Shown here one piece after another: positions 32,846-41,097 of a DNA stretch of 41,288 bases. The notes under the pieces were generated by a model, which was not told where the DNA came from, ran no database searches, and was given only the letters and a program-made list of their open reading frames with translations. This DNA is from CAZHFW01 sp964531675 (lineage in GTDB: Bacteria > Planctomycetota > Phycisphaerae > Phycisphaerales > UBA1924). The stretch's first letter is position 1, and every line of letters begins with the position of its first letter. The stretch is taken from the NCBI GenBank assembly GCA_964531675.1, contig CAZHFW010000032.1, positions 1 through 41,288 of the forward strand. Direction: 5' to 3'. The translations under genes and the position numbers were made by a program.

Positions 32846-34428
32846 GCGCGACCTCCCTGCTCGGTCTTGAACATGCGGAGCATGCGGTCGGTGATCATGA
32901 ATCCGCTGACGATGTTGGTCATGGAGGCGAAGAGGGCGACGGCGCCCATGGCGCGGACGTAGGTCGGGTAGTGCTCACCGCCCGCGACCATGATGGAACC
33001 GACGACCGCGATCGCGGAGATCGCGTTGGTGAGGGACATCAGGGGTGTGTGGAGGAGCCTGGAGACTCTTCGGATCACGCCGATACCGATGAAGGTGGCG
33101 AGCATGAAGACGAAGAGCATGGAGATGAGATCGAGCTGCTGATCGGGAGCGGACGTCGAGGCGGGCTGCTCGGCGTGGGCGTTGGTCGCGACCAGCGCGG
33201 TGGCGGCCAAGCCGGCGGCCAGGAGCAGGGGAACACCGACGGTGCGCTGATCGGGTTTGGTGGACATTTCGCCGACGGCCTTGGCGGCGGCGTCGAGCTG
33301 TCCCTTGGTCTTGGCGTGCATGACTTCGCCCTTGTGGGTGATGATGGCGCCCTTGAGGATTTCGTCGTTGAGGTCGAGGTTGAAGGCCTTGTCCTTCCAG
33401 AAGGCCATGAGGAAGTTGAGGAGGTTGCGCGACCAGAGCGTGCTGGCGTCGGTGGCCATGGTGGACGGGATGTTGAGCGGCGCGACGATCTTGACGCCGT
33501 GCTCGATGACGGTCTGGCCAGGCTTGGAGAGCTCGCAGTTGCCTCCGCCTTCGGCGGCGAGGTCAACGATGACCGAGCCGGGCTTCATCTTGCGGACCAT
33601 TTCCGCGGTGATGAGCTTGGGGGCAAAGACGCCACCGATGAGGGCGGTGGTGACGATGGCATCGGAGATGACGCACTGGGCGGCGAGCATTTCCTGCTGG
33701 CGGGCCTTGTCCTCGGCGGAGAGTTCCTTGGCGTAGCCGCCGCCGGCCTGGGCGGATTCCTTGAGTTCGATGCCGACGTACTTGGCGCCGACGGACTCGA
33801 TCTGCTCTTTGACTTCGGGCCTGACGTCGGTGGCCCAGACCTGAGCGCCCATGCGCTTGGCGGTCGCGATGGCCTGCAGGCCCGCGACGCCGGCGCCGAT
33901 GACGAAGAACTTGGCGGGGAGGATGGTTCCCGCGGCGGTCATGAGCATCGGGCAATAGCGGTTGAGCTCGACGGCGGCCCACTGAGCGCCGCGATAGCCG
34001 GCGATGTTGGCCATGGAGGAGAGGGTGTCCATCGCCTGGGCGCGGGTGGTGCGCGGGATGGCGTCGGTGGAGAAGGACGTGACGGAGCGTTCGGCCAGAG
34101 CCTTGACGACGTCGAGGTGCCTGGCGGGCATGAGCCCGGTCAGCAGCATCGCGCCCGGGCGCATCATCGCGACCTCGTTGCGCGTCTCGTCGATCGAGGG
34201 GGCACGGACCTTGAGGACCATGTCCGCCTCGCCCAGGAGCTGGGCGGGATCGGAGACCAGGGTCGCGCCCGCGGCGGCATAGGCCTCGTCGAGGAGGTAT
34301 GCACCGGAACCGGCGCCCTTCTCAACGAAGATCGTGAACCCCGCAGCGGTCAGTTTCTTGACCGACTCAGGGACGAGGGCGACTCGAGTCTCACCCTTGG
34401 CGACTTCCTTCGGCACAGCGAGCTTCAT
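32842..34428 (-). CDS. pntA: Proton-translocating NAD(P) transhydrogenase, alpha subunit
   Basis: 528-aa single-chain alpha subunit. Residues 1 to about 375 are the NAD(H)-binding domain dI (PKEVAKGETRVALVPESV at the start, VIGAGVAGLQAIATAKRMG as Rossmann motif). A linker region leads to the dII membrane helices from about residue 425 on. Unlike split pntAA-pntAB versions in many bacteria, the alpha chain is one piece. First gene of the ten-gene run; a promoter is predicted about 75-100 bp upstream. GGAG is upstream of the ATG. Confidence 0.95.
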   Translation of the reverse strand: MKLAVPKEVAKGETRVALVPESVKKLTAAGFTIFVEKGAGSGAYLLDEAYAAAGATLVSDPAQLLGEADMVLKVRAPSIDETRNEVAMMRPGAMLLTGLMPARHLDVVKALAERSVTSFSTDAIPRTTRAQAMDTLSSMANIAGYRGAQWAAVELNRYCPMLMTAAGTILPAKFFVIGAGVAGLQAIATAKRMGAQVWATDVRPEVKEQIESVGAKYVGIELKESAQAGGGYAKELSAEDKARQQEMLAAQCVISDAIVTTALIGGVFAPKLITAEMVRKMKPGSVIVDLAAEGGGNCELSKPGQTVIEHGVKIVAPLNIPSTMATDASTLWSRNLLNFLMAFWKDKAFNLDLNDEILKGAIITHKGEVMHAKTKGQLDAAAKAVGEMSTKPDQRTVGVPLLLAAGLAATALVATNAHAEQPASTSAPDQQLDLISMLFVFMLATFIGIGVIRRVSRLLHTPLMSLTNAISAIAVVGSIMVAGGEHYPTYVRAMGAVALFASMTNIVSGFMITDRMLRMFKTEQGGRA

Positions 34429-34500
34429 GGAGAGCTCCCATCAATGGCCCCGGATGTCGAACGTCATTCGAACTGTTCACGCTAGCAGGCTCACGGCCAG

Positions 34501-34529
34501 ATTCCAGACATCCGAGTCTCTTTTTTCAA
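34501..34529 (-). promoter_or_regulatory. Predicted promoter of the pnt-por-kor operon
   Basis: On the minus strand TTGAAA (34524-34529) and TGGAAT (34501-34506) are 17 bp apart, matching five and four of six consensus bases. A 6-bp inverted repeat CCCGAT-N7-ATCGGG sits upstream at 34559-34577 and could be an operator. The remainder of 34429-34695 shows no gene. Confidence 0.45.
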
Positions 34530-34695
34530 AGAAACCTGACACGAGTGGCAACAAGGTACCCGATCTGGCAAATCGGGAATGGGGCATTTTCGCTTTCCGT
34601 TTGGGATCTCGGAAGCGGAATAGCTGGTGATCAGGTCGGGTGGTGCCGGCGGTTGCTCGGGCTGGAGGGTGAGTCGGAGGGGCAAAAACCGGTGC

Positions 34696-34732
34696 AAAAA
34701 CAAGCGGCCCGGACGTGTGTCCGGGCCGCTTG
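34696..34732 (-). terminator. Rho-independent terminator of the secreted-protein gene
   Basis: A perfect 14-bp GC-rich stem with a GTGT loop (34701-34732) is followed on the minus strand by TTTTT. It lies 36 bp after the stop of the minus-strand gene at 34769-35419 and upstream of the pnt operon promoter, so it insulates the two. Confidence 0.9.
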
Positions 34733-34768
34733 CGAATGACTGATGTTGGCGGGGTCGCGCGCGGAACT

Positions 34769-35419
34769 TCAGCGACGACGACGGGCGCCGAGCAGGCCGC
34801 CCAGAGCGAGGATCGCGCCGACGCCGGGCGCGGGGACCGCGCGAACGTTGTCGGTGCGTGTGGAGTCCGAGCTGCTGGTGATGTCGGTGGAGATCCCGAC
34901 ATGGCGCAGGTCGTTGAGCACCGCGAGGACGTCGGCATCCGTGGCGAGGACCGCGGCGTCGCCATCGTGATAAGGCGAGCTGTTGATGTACCAGCCGCCG
35001 GCGGCATCGAGCGAGTAGGCGTAGGGCTTGAGATCCGCGGAAGCGGTGTGCGCTTGGAGCTTCACGAGATAGCTGGTGGAGGACAAGAGCACGACGAACG
35101 GGTTGTTTCCGCCGCTGCCGGAGGTCTGGAAATCGAGCTCGAGCATCTGGCCGAAGAGATAGCCATAGCCGGCGCCGAGGTTCGGGCTGAAGTGGAAGGC
35201 GTATGTGGCGTGATCGCTTCCGGCGAGGTAGCCATTCCCGGAGGAAGAGCCCCAGTTGGCGGCGCCGTTGCTGGCAACGGTGATGGCTGCGAAGCCATTG
35301 CCGTAGTCGCCGCGGGTCCAGCCTTGTGCGTCGGAGTCAAAGGTGAAGTTGAAGCCGCCCGCGGCCAAGGCATTGGAAGCGCTGGCGAGCAGCAGAACGG
35401 AAGCAAGCGCGAACTTCAT
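34769..35419 (-). CDS. Secreted protein with C-terminal PEP-CTERM-like sorting tail
   Basis: 216 aa, function unknown. An N-terminal signal peptide (MKFALASVLLLASASNALA) is followed by a beta-rich domain opening FNFTFDSDAQGWTRGDYGN, which resembles the laminin-B/carbohydrate-binding type found in planctomycete exported proteins. The C-terminus has the tripartite sorting pattern VPAPG, a hydrophobic glycine-rich stretch, then RRRR, so it is probably processed and held at the cell surface by an exosortase/archaeosortase-like system. ATG 35419 is chosen because the signal peptide starts there. Monocistronic, with its own terminator. Confidence 0.8.
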   Translation of the reverse strand: MKFALASVLLLASASNALAAGGFNFTFDSDAQGWTRGDYGNGFAAITVASNGAANWGSSSGNGYLAGSDHATYAFHFSPNLGAGYGYLFGQMLELDFQTSGSGGNNPFVVLLSSTSYLVKLQAHTASADLKPYAYSLDAAGGWYINSSPYHDGDAAVLATDADVLAVLNDLRHVGISTDITSSSDSTRTDNVRAVPAPGVGAILALGGLLGARRRR

Positions 35420-35635
35420 GGTGGGCCCCCAAAAACTCATTGCGACCGCAGCCACGGCAGCGGTGGTCGAGAAGTGGACGCCCATAACTTGCCACGCTCT
35501 TGCGAGGGTGCCAGCCGACTGGGCGATTTGCGGGCAAATTCAGGCCCGAAGTGGGCTCGTGGAGCCTGGCGAGCGGCAGGATGTTGTTCCGGCGGCTAAT
35601 CCACGCCAAGTTCATTCGATCGACGCGGGGCGCGA

Positions 35636-36025
35636 TCAGGCCGATGGCTGCGAGCTTTGCGTCATGCTGCGTGAGAGGAGCAGGAGCACGCCGATGGCGG
35701 TTGCGGGCAGGGCCAAGGCCAGGAAGGCTGCGTTGTGGGGGAAGGCGCGGGAGGCGGCCAGACCGCCGGCGATCATCAGCACGCCGCCAGTCCTGGGCCA
35801 GAACCACGCGCCGGCGGCGAGCGCGAGGGTGATGGCGGCCATCTGCAGATGATGCACGAGTCCATCGCGCTCGCCGATCATCGATGCGATGTTGAACCAC
35901 AGCCAGAACGCGGCCCACACGAGCACCGCAACGCGGGCGATCCACAGCAGCGTGCGTCCGCCCTTGGCGACGAGCCGGGTCGGCGTTGGAGATGAGGCTT
36001 GGGTTGGCTCGGCTGGAGCACTCAT
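35636..36025 (-). CDS. Small membrane protein of unknown function (four predicted helices)
   Basis: 129 aa. After about 25 hydrophilic residues come four hydrophobic segments (about 27-47, 59-77, 81-95 and 98-118), with ERDGLVHHLQM between the first two. I recognise no catalytic motif; its arrangement is like small uncharacterised membrane proteins of the DUF type. The stop lies about 215 bp upstream of the secreted-protein start on the same strand, so co-transcription is uncertain. Start ATG 36025 gives a sensible N-terminus. Confidence 0.7.
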   Translation of the reverse strand: MSAPAEPTQASSPTPTRLVAKGGRTLLWIARVAVLVWAAFWLWFNIASMIGERDGLVHHLQMAAITLALAAGAWFWPRTGGVLMIAGGLAASRAFPHNAAFLALALPATAIGVLLLLSRSMTQSSQPSA

Positions 36026-36154
36026 CGGATCATGCTATTCGTGCACCGCGCGCTGCGGACGAAGACAACCGTCGGGAAAAATGACTGCCCACTTTGGGTG
36101 CCAATCCCCATGCTCCGGCGTGATCCCCCACTGACGGCGTTGTCTCCGCGTCGT

Positions 36155-36201
36155 GTCATCAGCGTCGAGTCATCAGGGTCGAGTCATCAGGGTCGAGTCA
36201 T
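36155..36201. repeat. 14-bp direct repeat array upstream of VIT-family gene
   Basis: Three full units of GTCATCAGGGTCGA (the first has one change, GCG for GGG) and a partial fourth lie directly before a possible ATG at 36200. The period of 14 bp is not a multiple of three, so this is not coding repetition. It may be an iterated regulator site, or slippage-prone sequence that varies expression. Confidence 0.75.
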
Positions 36202-36235
36202 GCACGTTGAGGGCGGCGTCGGTTACGCTTGGCGC

Positions 36236-36928
36236 ATGATGAGGCACTCTGAATCGCATCGATCCCACCGCATCGGATGGCTTCGTGCTGCGGTCTTGGG
36301 CGCGAACGACGGCATCGTCTCGACCGCGAGCCTGATCGTCGGCGTGGCGGCGGCGGAGACCGAGCGGAGCGGCATCCTGGTCGCGGGGCTTGCGGGGATG
36401 GTTGCGGGCGCGATGTCGATGGCGGCTGGGGAGTATGTGTCGGTGAGTTCGCAGGCCGACACCGAGGGTGCGGATCTGGCGCGGGAGCGGCACGAGCTTG
36501 CGACTCAGCCCGAGAGCGAGCACGCGGAGCTGGCGGCGATCTACATCAAGCGCGGGCTGGATGAGAAGCTGGCGGGCGAAGTCGCGACGCAGCTCATGGC
36601 CAAGGACGCGCTCACGGCGCATGCGCGTGATGAACTGGGCATCACGGAAGAACTGGCGGCGCGGCCCGTGCAGGCGGCGTTCGCCTCGGCGGGGACGTTC
36701 ACGGTCGGGGCGGCGCTGCCGTTGGTCTTGGTGCTTGTGTTGCCCAAGGCGTGGCTCGTCTGGGGCGTGTCGATCGCGTCGCTGGCGTTCCTGGCGATGC
36801 TCGGCTCAATCGCGGCCCGTGCAGGCGGATCACCCGTGTTCAAGTCAGCGGCTCGCGTGACGTTCTGGGGGGCGCTGGCGATGGGGCTGACCGCGGGGGT
36901 TGGGGCGCTCTTTGGGGCGCGGTTGTAG
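36236..36928 (+). CDS. VIT1/CCC1-family iron/manganese transporter
   Basis: 230-aa membrane protein. SHRIGWLRAAVLGANDGIVSTASLIVGVAAAE and MAAGEYVSVSSQADTEGADL are the VIT1 signature, with the metal-binding helical segment (about 75-145: ERHELATQPESEHAELAAIY) inserted after helix 2, then three more helices. Family members move Fe2+/Mn2+ out of the cytoplasm. The start is uncertain: ATG 36236, 36239 or 36200 (12 residues longer); no strong ribosome-binding site decides it. No gene partner is evident. Confidence 0.88.
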   Translation: MMRHSESHRSHRIGWLRAAVLGANDGIVSTASLIVGVAAAETERSGILVAGLAGMVAGAMSMAAGEYVSVSSQADTEGADLARERHELATQPESEHAELAAIYIKRGLDEKLAGEVATQLMAKDALTAHARDELGITEELAARPVQAAFASAGTFTVGAALPLVLVLVLPKAWLVWGVSIASLAFLAMLGSIAARAGGSPVFKSAARVTFWGALAMGLTAGVGALFGARL

Positions 36929-37125
36929 GGTGGAGGGGATGGAGGGTTGTGTGGGCGGGGGTATCGAGGTTGGGGAGGGGCGACTTCGGGGGCTGGGTTG
37001 GGGCGATTGGTGCCAGCTGCCGGCCGGACCGATTCCAAGCCCCTCGCTACCGGCCAAAGAGGTTGTTTGCATCGTCAACCAGCTGGGATTGCTCGGTGTC
37101 CTCTATCATCTTCGGATACGCTCCG

Positions 37126-37151
37126 CGGTACAGAGGCAAGCTCTGTTACCG
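37126..37151. promoter_or_regulatory. Imperfect inverted repeat before the IetA-like gene
   Basis: CGGTACAGAG, a 5-nt spacer, then CTCTGTTACCG: arms that are complementary except for one extra T. It ends 21 bp before the start codon of the AAA ATPase. A TATCAT (37104-37109) that could be a -10 lies just upstream, without a convincing -35. This may be an autoregulatory operator or an mRNA hairpin. The rest of 36929-37172 holds no gene I can support. Confidence 0.4.
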
Positions 37152-37172
37152 GAACGACCGAAGAAAGACCCT

Positions 37173-38165
37173 ATGGCGTCAGCAGAGCAAATCCGAAGCC
37201 TCGTGAGCAGCTTTGCGGAGCGGGACGACGAGAAGTTTCGCACCGTGGCCCTGGACATCGCCGCAGCCGCCGCGAAGGCGGGCGATCCGAAGCTCGCTGA
37301 CTCCCTGCGCTCGCTCGTGGATCGATCTCGACGCACTGTGCTGCCGACCGTTGGACCGCGCGCTGTACCCATCTCGCGACCGGAGGGCGAACTGTCATCG
37401 CTCGTTTCGGTCTCGTATCCAAAGGTGCGGTTGGTGGACATGGTCCTCTCCGACTCCGTTCGCGCGAGTCTCACACGGGTGCTGGTCGAGAACCGGGCCG
37501 GCGATCGCCTCCGCGAACACTCACTGGAGCCGCGCCGCCGATTGCTGCTGGCCGGTCCTCCGGGATGCGGGAAGACCATGACTGCGAAGGCACTGGCCGG
37601 GGAGTCGGGGCTCCCGTTGATGGTGGTCCAGTTCCACGCTCTCATCACGAAGTTCATGGGCGAGACTGCGGCCAAACTCCACGGAATCTTTCAGGCAATG
37701 CACACGACCCGCGGGGTGTACCTCTTCGATGAATTCGACGTGCTGGCAACCAGCCGCGGCGAATCAAACGACGTGGGAGAGGCGCGGCGCATTGTTAACT
37801 CGTTCCTTCAACTCGTGGAACAGGATGATTCGGAGAGCATCATCGTCGCAGCGACGAACCGCCCCGAGGCCCTCGACAGGGCGGTGTTCCGACGGTTCGA
37901 TGACCTGATCGAGTTCTCGCGGCCCGAGCCTGCGATGGTGCGACTGCTCGTGGAAAATCGCCTCGCGGCGCTCGCGCCCCTCCATCTGGACTGGAAAGTT
38001 CTGAACACGGCAGCCAAGGGACTCAGCCATGCCGAGGTGGTAAAGGCCTGCGAGGACGCCGCCAAATCAGTAGTACTGGGCCAGGCTTCCACCGTCACTA
38101 CAGCTTTGCTTGCCAAAACGCTCCGGGCACGCCGTTCACCGAAGCCGAAGGGCCGGCGACGCTAA
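37173..38165 (+). CDS. ietA: AAA+ ATPase, IetA-like
   Basis: 330-aa AAA ATPase. Residues 1-70 are helical and lack a known domain. The ATPase core has Walker A GPPGCGKT (128-135), Walker B VYLFDEFD (182-189, with D186 and E187), sensor-1 ATNRP (227-231) and arginines in RAVFRRFD (240-241) that can serve as arginine finger. It pairs with a subtilisin-like protease gene 12 bp downstream; this ATPase-protease pair corresponds to the ietA-ietS systems known from plasmid maintenance and phage defence. ATG 37173 gives the family-like start; longer in-frame sequence is low complexity. Codon and base usage are less G-biased than in the preceding genes. Confidence 0.85.
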   Translation: MASAEQIRSLVSSFAERDDEKFRTVALDIAAAAAKAGDPKLADSLRSLVDRSRRTVLPTVGPRAVPISRPEGELSSLVSVSYPKVRLVDMVLSDSVRASLTRVLVENRAGDRLREHSLEPRRRLLLAGPPGCGKTMTAKALAGESGLPLMVVQFHALITKFMGETAAKLHGIFQAMHTTRGVYLFDEFDVLATSRGESNDVGEARRIVNSFLQLVEQDDSESIIVAATNRPEALDRAVFRRFDDLIEFSRPEPAMVRLLVENRLAALAPLHLDWKVLNTAAKGLSHAEVVKACEDAAKSVVLGQASTVTTALLAKTLRARRSPKPKGRRR

Positions 38166-38177
38166 TCCGAGGGCCGG

Positions 38178-40652
38178 ATGTCACGATTGCCGCACCTCCA
38201 ACTTGTCGGCGGCGTCACGGGTGTTCCCTACACCCGCGTCGGCAGTGGCGGCGCGAACTTCGTTGTCCCGCCGCGGGATCGGGTGGCGCAAGGCCGAGCT
38301 GTGCGGCAAGCGGTGACTACCGCAGTGGCCGATGCCGCCGCAGAGCATCGAGCCCAGCACACGGAGACCGAGACGCGCGGCATCCAGCTCACGATGGAGA
38401 GCCAAGCGGGGTTCGAGCTAAAGCTTGACAGTCTGGAATCCCGGCGAGCGGGGATCGAGTTGCTCCATGCACGCACCGAGGCCGGGGTGGAGCGGGCGGT
38501 CATTTTCGTGCCCCGCGACAAAGTGGGCGCTCTGCTTCGGAAGATTGATCAATACGAACAACGCACAACTCCCACTGGCAACCCGAGGAATCAGCCTCTC
38601 ATCGATAGCATCGAGCGGGCTCGCCTGGCGGTCGCCAGGGATCTGTGGTCCGACGCCCGCGACTTCCCCGACACAGATGCGCCGATGTGGTGGGAGGTGT
38701 GGACGTTTTATCCAGCCGGGGGCGCTCAAGCGCGATACGAAGAACTGGTTCGAGTCTGCCAGGCGCGCCAGTTGGAAGTCTCGACCCGACGGTTGGAGTT
38801 TGCTGAACGGTTAGTCGTGCTGGTCAAGGCGCGCGCAAGCGATTGGGCACGGTCGCGTGCGCTGCTGGAACTTGTTTCGGAGCTGCGTTATCCCGTCGAG
38901 CCCGCGAGGCCGTACCTCGACCTCTCCCCGCGAGAACAAGCCGAATGGGTCCGCTCCTTGCAAGGCCGCCTGAGGCCCGCTGGTCCGGATGCGCCCGCTG
39001 TGTGCCTGCTCGACACCGGCGTCAACCGCGGGCACGCACTCCTTCAGGATTCACTGCAGGAGGCTGACACACAAGCGGTCGTGGACGCCTGGGGCGCCGC
39101 GGATCGGCGCGAACAGCCGCACGGCACGTGCATGGCAGGAACAGCGCTTTACGGCGATCTGGCTCCCGTGCTCCAGACGGATGGGCCGGTGGAGTTGCGG
39201 CATCGCCTCGAATCGGTCAAGGTCGTGCCCGACCGCGGCGATCTTCCGCCGGAGGTGCACGGCGCGGTGCTCAAGCAAGCCGTGTCGCTCGCCGAGATCC
39301 GGGCGGCGGGTCGGCGTCGCACGGTGTGTCTCGCCGTGACGGCGACGGATGCGTCGGGCCAAGGAGCGCCGAGTTCCTGCTCCGCGGCGGTCGATCAGAT
39401 CGCTTTCAACGACGGCATTTCGACGCGACTCGTGGTGGTCTCCGCGGGCAACATCCGCACCATGCCGGTGGGAGTCGCCTATCCACAACTCAATCACTCC
39501 GCTGATGGCGCGATCGAGGATCCGGCGCAATCATGGAACGCTCTCTCCGTCGGCGCATTCACTGAACGCGTTCAGCTCTCGCCGACATACGCGGGCTGGC
39601 GTGCGATGGCGCCCGCGGGCGGCCTGACGCCGTCAAGTCGAACCAGCGTCTGTTGGGATGACGATGAGCGCTCCCGATGGCCGCTCAAGCCGGATCTGGT
39701 GTTCGAGGGCGGAAACTGGGTCGAGTCGGGTGCCGGCGAGCGGTCTCCCTGTCATGAAACCCATCTGCTGACGACGGGATTCTCGGCGACCGGTGCCCAG
39801 TTCGACACCAACGCCGACACGAGCGCCGCGACCGCCCAGGCAGCTCGCCTGGCGGCGATGATCCAAGCTGCGTATCCGCGTCTTCGGGCGGAGACCATTC
39901 GGGGTCTGCTCGTGCATTCGGCGGAGTGGACCGATGCCATGCGTCAGCAGTGCCCCGGGGGCCTTCAGAACCAGGTGATGAAGCGGGTGCGGACTTTTGG
40001 CTACGGCACACCGAGCCTCACCCGTGCTCTGCACAGCTTGAGCAACGCCGTCACATTGGTGGCGGAGGCCGCTATCCAGCCATACCGCAAGAACGGCAGT
40101 GAGGTCCGGCACAACCAGATGGGTCTGCACCAGCTCCCGTGGCCGGCTCGCGTGCTGTACGACCTCGGCGAAGTGCCGGTGCGGATGCGTGTGACGCTTT
40201 CCTACTTCATGGAGCCCAGCCCCGGCCGCCGCGGGAACATCCCGAAGTGGGGATACCCATCTCATGGGCTGCGGTTCGACGTGCGGCGACCCGGCGAGAC
40301 GCTGGATCGGTTCCGGCAACGCCTCTCCCTCGCCGAGCGAGATGATCCTGCTGCGCCGATCGACAATGTCGGTGAGACTCGCAACTGGGTCATCGGCGTG
40401 AACGGCCGCTCGCGCGGCTCGCTGCAGTGCGACTGGTGGGAAGGCACCGCAATGCAACTCGCCGCGAGCGACCACATCGCGGTCTATCCGGTCACCGGCT
40501 GGTGGCGCGAGCGGCCCTTCCTGGGCAAAGTCGAGAACGTCGCGCCCTACAGCCTGGTGATCTCCATCGAAACGCCCGAGCAGGCCATCGATCTCTACGC
40601 AGCGATCACGGCGCAGACCGAGGTCGCAGGTGATGTCGCAACCGGTCCTTGA
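38178..40652 (+). CDS. ietS: Subtilisin-like (S8) serine protease, IetS-like
   Basis: 824-aa intracellular S8 protease without a signal peptide. A 250-aa N-terminal region with no domain I recognise precedes the catalytic domain. The triad is D279 (CLLDTGVN), H315 (PHGTCMAG) and S549 (ADTSAATAQ), with oxyanion Asn N425 in VVSAGN. Unlike most subtilases the serine is in TSAATA instead of GTSMATP, as expected for this divergent clade. Beyond residue 600 a beta-rich domain follows. GAGGG precedes the ATG, 12 bp after ietA. By analogy the pair acts as a toxin-antitoxin or anti-phage module in which the protease is the effector and the ATPase the controller; this is inference. Confidence 0.88.
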   Translation: MSRLPHLQLVGGVTGVPYTRVGSGGANFVVPPRDRVAQGRAVRQAVTTAVADAAAEHRAQHTETETRGIQLTMESQAGFELKLDSLESRRAGIELLHARTEAGVERAVIFVPRDKVGALLRKIDQYEQRTTPTGNPRNQPLIDSIERARLAVARDLWSDARDFPDTDAPMWWEVWTFYPAGGAQARYEELVRVCQARQLEVSTRRLEFAERLVVLVKARASDWARSRALLELVSELRYPVEPARPYLDLSPREQAEWVRSLQGRLRPAGPDAPAVCLLDTGVNRGHALLQDSLQEADTQAVVDAWGAADRREQPHGTCMAGTALYGDLAPVLQTDGPVELRHRLESVKVVPDRGDLPPEVHGAVLKQAVSLAEIRAAGRRRTVCLAVTATDASGQGAPSSCSAAVDQIAFNDGISTRLVVVSAGNIRTMPVGVAYPQLNHSADGAIEDPAQSWNALSVGAFTERVQLSPTYAGWRAMAPAGGLTPSSRTSVCWDDDERSRWPLKPDLVFEGGNWVESGAGERSPCHETHLLTTGFSATGAQFDTNADTSAATAQAARLAAMIQAAYPRLRAETIRGLLVHSAEWTDAMRQQCPGGLQNQVMKRVRTFGYGTPSLTRALHSLSNAVTLVAEAAIQPYRKNGSEVRHNQMGLHQLPWPARVLYDLGEVPVRMRVTLSYFMEPSPGRRGNIPKWGYPSHGLRFDVRRPGETLDRFRQRLSLAERDDPAAPIDNVGETRNWVIGVNGRSRGSLQCDWWEGTAMQLAASDHIAVYPVTGWWRERPFLGKVENVAPYSLVISIETPEQAIDLYAAITAQTEVAGDVATGP

Positions 40653-41003
40653 CGATTTGGGCGAATGGGTACGGCTTCGCCACGGCCTCGGCTCGAGGCG
40701 GGTTGGCTTCAGAGTCCTTCGTCCTCCCGTGCCCTGAAGATAGTTCTAATGGGTTTGATGCCCAGCGGCGGCCGGCCCGAGGGAAGGCTCGAGCATGATG
40801 GTGAACTAGGGGAGCATCAAAGTCGGAGGAAACGACCTTGATAGCACGACGGGGAGAATAGGTGCTCGCTGCCGAGCGTCCGTCCGGGCCACTCACGGTC
40901 GGCGTCCGGCGGTCCGGACCGATCCCGACGTCCTCGCTCCGCCCCCACTTCCAGTCGCCGGAGCTCAACGGATCTGCGGGGCTAGCTTGGACGTGGATCA
41001 ACG
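40653..41003. other. Intergenic region without supported gene
   Basis: About 350 bp after the protease gene. Reading frames here are short, lack convincing starts and cross the terminator or tRNA remnant. The segment contains repeated GC-rich words (GTCCGG, GTCCGGCG) between 40880 and 40920 but no clear promoter, repeat array or integrase gene. Confidence 0.6.
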
Positions 41004-41038
41004 AAAAGCCGCCGGTGTCATCAGGTGACATCGGCGGC
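41004..41038 (-). terminator. Terminator-like hairpin downstream of the tRNA-Gly remnant
   Basis: A 13-bp stem (arms 41008-41020 and 41026-41038, one mismatch read from the minus strand) with a 5-nt loop is followed on the minus strand by TTTT. It lies 17 bp after the tRNA 3' end, where a natural tRNA gene terminator would be. Confidence 0.65.
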
Positions 41039-41055
41039 AGTCGTTTGAACCGGAT

Positions 41056-41097
41056 AGCGGGCGACCGGGATCGAACCGGCGACATTCAGCTTGGGAA
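41056..41097 (-). pseudogene. 3' half of tRNA-Gly (CCC), likely integration-site remnant
   Basis: On the minus strand the sequence starts inside the anticodon loop (TTCCCAA, anticodon CCC), then the anticodon 3' strand GCTGA, the T arm GCCGGTTCGATCCCGGT, and the acceptor strand CGCCCGC with discriminator T, the normal base for tRNA-Gly. CCA is not encoded. The 5' half (acceptor GCGGGCG, D arm, anticodon 5' strand) is absent: the bases before the loop cannot pair with GCTGA. Such 3' halves are the typical duplicated core left when an element integrates into a tRNA gene. Confidence 0.75.
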
